This document shows positions 11,959-12,556 of a stretch of 12,556 nucleotides of DNA, piece after piece; the first letter of the stretch is position 1, and each line of letters opens with the position of its first letter. The translations under genes and the position numbers were made by a program. The notes beneath the pieces were generated by a model. It searched no databases. It saw only the letters and a program-made list of their open reading frames with translations, and was not told the origin of the DNA. This DNA comes from Solirubrobacterales bacterium (GTDB lineage: Bacteria; Actinomycetota; Thermoleophilia; Solirubrobacterales; Solirubrobacteraceae): positions 1-12,556 of the forward strand of contig JAOPZO010000255.1 in assembly GCA_025964065.1 (NCBI GenBank), in the 5' to 3' direction.

Positions 11959-12387
11959 ATGACCCTCCTCCTCGTCACGCTCCTCGCCGCCGCCATGATG
12001 GCCGGGCTCTCCTGGTTCATCTCCGTCGTGCACTACCCGCTGTTCGCCCGCGTCGGAGAGGCGACCTGGCCGGGCTACCACGACGCCCACCGCTCCCGGA
12101 CGGCCTTCGTGGTCATCCCGCCCATGGTCGCCGAGCTCGGCGGGAGCGCCCTGATCGTGCTCGACCGCCCCGCCGGGGTCGGCGCGGCGGTCGCGGTGGC
12201 CGGCCTCGCGCTCGCGGCGGCGACCTGGCTCGTGACCTTCGCGCTCTCCGTACCGGACCACGAGCGGCTCGCCGCCGGGTACGACGCGGCCGTCGGGCGT
12301 CGACTTACGCGCGGGCACCACCTGCGGACGCTGCTGTGGAGCGCCCACGCGGTGCTCCTGTGCACGATGGTCGCCGCCGCCGCGTAA
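11959..12387 (+). CDS. Four-helix integral membrane protein, function unknown
   Basis: This 142-residue protein has four hydrophobic helices, at about residues 3-25, 50-70, 76-97 and 121-141. Conserved-looking polar signatures are SWFISVVHYPLFARVG (18-33), YHDAHRSRTAFVVIPPMVAE (44-63), a VPDHERLAAGYD loop (98-109) and HHLRTLLWSAH (119-129). The set of His, Tyr and Arg residues near membrane ends is reminiscent of a widespread uncharacterised family of small membrane proteins in soil bacteria; I cannot name it with certainty. ATG 11959 starts directly with helix 1. It is divergent from the membrane-anchored protein gene. Its TAA stop forms part of the next -10-like box. Confidence 0.78.
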   Translation: MTLLLVTLLAAAMMAGLSWFISVVHYPLFARVGEATWPGYHDAHRSRTAFVVIPPMVAELGGSALIVLDRPAGVGAAVAVAGLALAAATWLVTFALSVPDHERLAAGYDAAVGRRLTRGHHLRTLLWSAHAVLLCTMVAAAA

Positions 12388-12390
12388 CGT
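12385..12390 (+). promoter_or_regulatory. -10-like box before the mini-ORF
   Basis: TAACGT overlaps the stop codon of the four-helix protein gene and ends 7 bases before ATG 12398. This spacing is the same as that of the other leaderless starts in the window. Confidence 0.4.
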
Positions 12391-12397
12391 CGGCGGC

Positions 12398-12436
12398 ATG
12401 CACCCCCGCCGCACGCCCGAGCACCCCTCCTGGTGA
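12398..12436 (+). CDS. 12-codon mini-ORF, possible leader peptide
   Basis: ATG 12398 encodes MHPRRTPEHPSW followed by TGA (12434-12436). It follows a TAACGT box by 7 bases and ends in a TGGTGA whose GTG (12433) starts the next gene in another frame. Terminating ribosomes could restart there. It may be a coupling or attenuation leader, or simply a chance ORF. Confidence 0.3.
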   Translation: MHPRRTPEHPSW

Positions 12437-12556
12437 GCGCACGACGCATCGCGGTCCTCGGCGCGGGGGCGGCTGCCGACGCGCTCGCGAGCTTGCTCGC
12501 CACGAGCGGCGCGCAGGTCGTCCGGGAGGACCCGGCGGGCTGCGCGCTCGTGGTCG
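12433..12556 (+). CDS. Rossmann-fold protein, N-terminal part (runs off the window)
   Basis: From GTG 12433 the frame gives VSARRIAVLGAGAAADALAS, then LLATSGAQVVREDPAGCALV, open to the window end. IAVLGAGAAADALA is a nucleotide-binding first strand and glycine turn (GxGxxxxxx), followed by a helix and a second strand ending QVV. It could be an NAD(P)- or FAD-dependent oxidoreductase, or the dehydrogenase-like domain of a transferase; too little is visible to choose. Its start overlaps the stop of the mini-ORF as GTGA. Confidence 0.65.
   Translation, partial: MSARRIAVLGAGAAADALASLLATSGAQVVREDPAGCALVV

Noticed and set aside
1..12556. CRISPR array, rRNA, riboswitch, complete insertion sequence or replication origin
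   Set aside because: I saw no regularly spaced repeats, no rRNA-like sequence, no riboswitch core I could recognise, no transposase gene and no DnaA-box cluster.

Overview
The window is GC-rich double-stranded chromosome that reads as actinobacterial. My best guess is a Thermoleophilia/Solirubrobacterales-type genome, judged from gene content and style and not from any search. The signs are strong G/C at third codon positions, many GTG and TTG starts, almost no Shine-Dalgarno sequences, tRNA genes without an encoded CCA end, and repeated TANNNT boxes 6-10 bases before start codons, as expected for leaderless transcripts.

Left part (1-2124). The window opens in the last third of a metallophosphoesterase gene. 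A short non-coding stretch follows, holding what may be a scrap of an amine-oxidase-like flavoprotein gene on the minus strand. Then come an intact carbon-nitrogen hydrolase (nitrilase superfamily, Glu-Lys-Cys triad all visible) and a small protein I do not recognise.

Middle part (about 2125-6400). This looks like a worn accessory segment ending at the 3' end of a tRNA gene. It holds a frameshifted small ORF, an intact GT-C-type multi-membrane glycosyltransferase-like protein, a secreted CAP/SCP-domain protein, a broken small membrane protein, the frameshifted and truncated N-terminus of an Ala/Lys/Glu-rich coiled-coil protein, a winged-helix regulator, and the N-terminal piece of a tyrosine integrase. 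Between the integrase piece and tRNA-Arg is a cluster of short CACC(A/T)GG repeats resembling arm-type integrase sites. The picture fits an integrative element or island that used the tRNA-Arg 3' end and then decayed. The far end of such an element is not identifiable here.

tRNA part (6397-6630). tRNA-Pro(UGG) and tRNA-Arg(UCU) lie in tandem on the minus strand, with a -10-like box upstream and a short hairpin downstream.

Right part (6631-12556). This is compact chromosome: a second secreted CAP-domain protein, a DUF1015 family protein, an OsmC-family peroxidase overlapping a CoA-pyrophosphatase-type Nudix hydrolase, a convergent 1-Cys peroxiredoxin, a small single-pass membrane protein, a minus-strand two-gene operon (membrane-anchored protein with an internal repeat, then a short NAD(P)-binding Rossmann protein, joined by a GTGA overlap), a four-helix membrane protein, and the start of another Rossmann-fold gene preceded by a 12-codon mini-ORF. 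OsmC and the peroxiredoxin both reduce peroxides, and the Nudix protein probably acts on CoA-type metabolites, so 9029-10706 reads as a small redox or housekeeping neighbourhood.

No complete novel multi-gene system is evident. The parts most worth checking are the tRNA-adjacent remnant segment, the recurring leaderless-start promoters, the repeat flanking the GT-C gene, and the mini-ORF at 12398.
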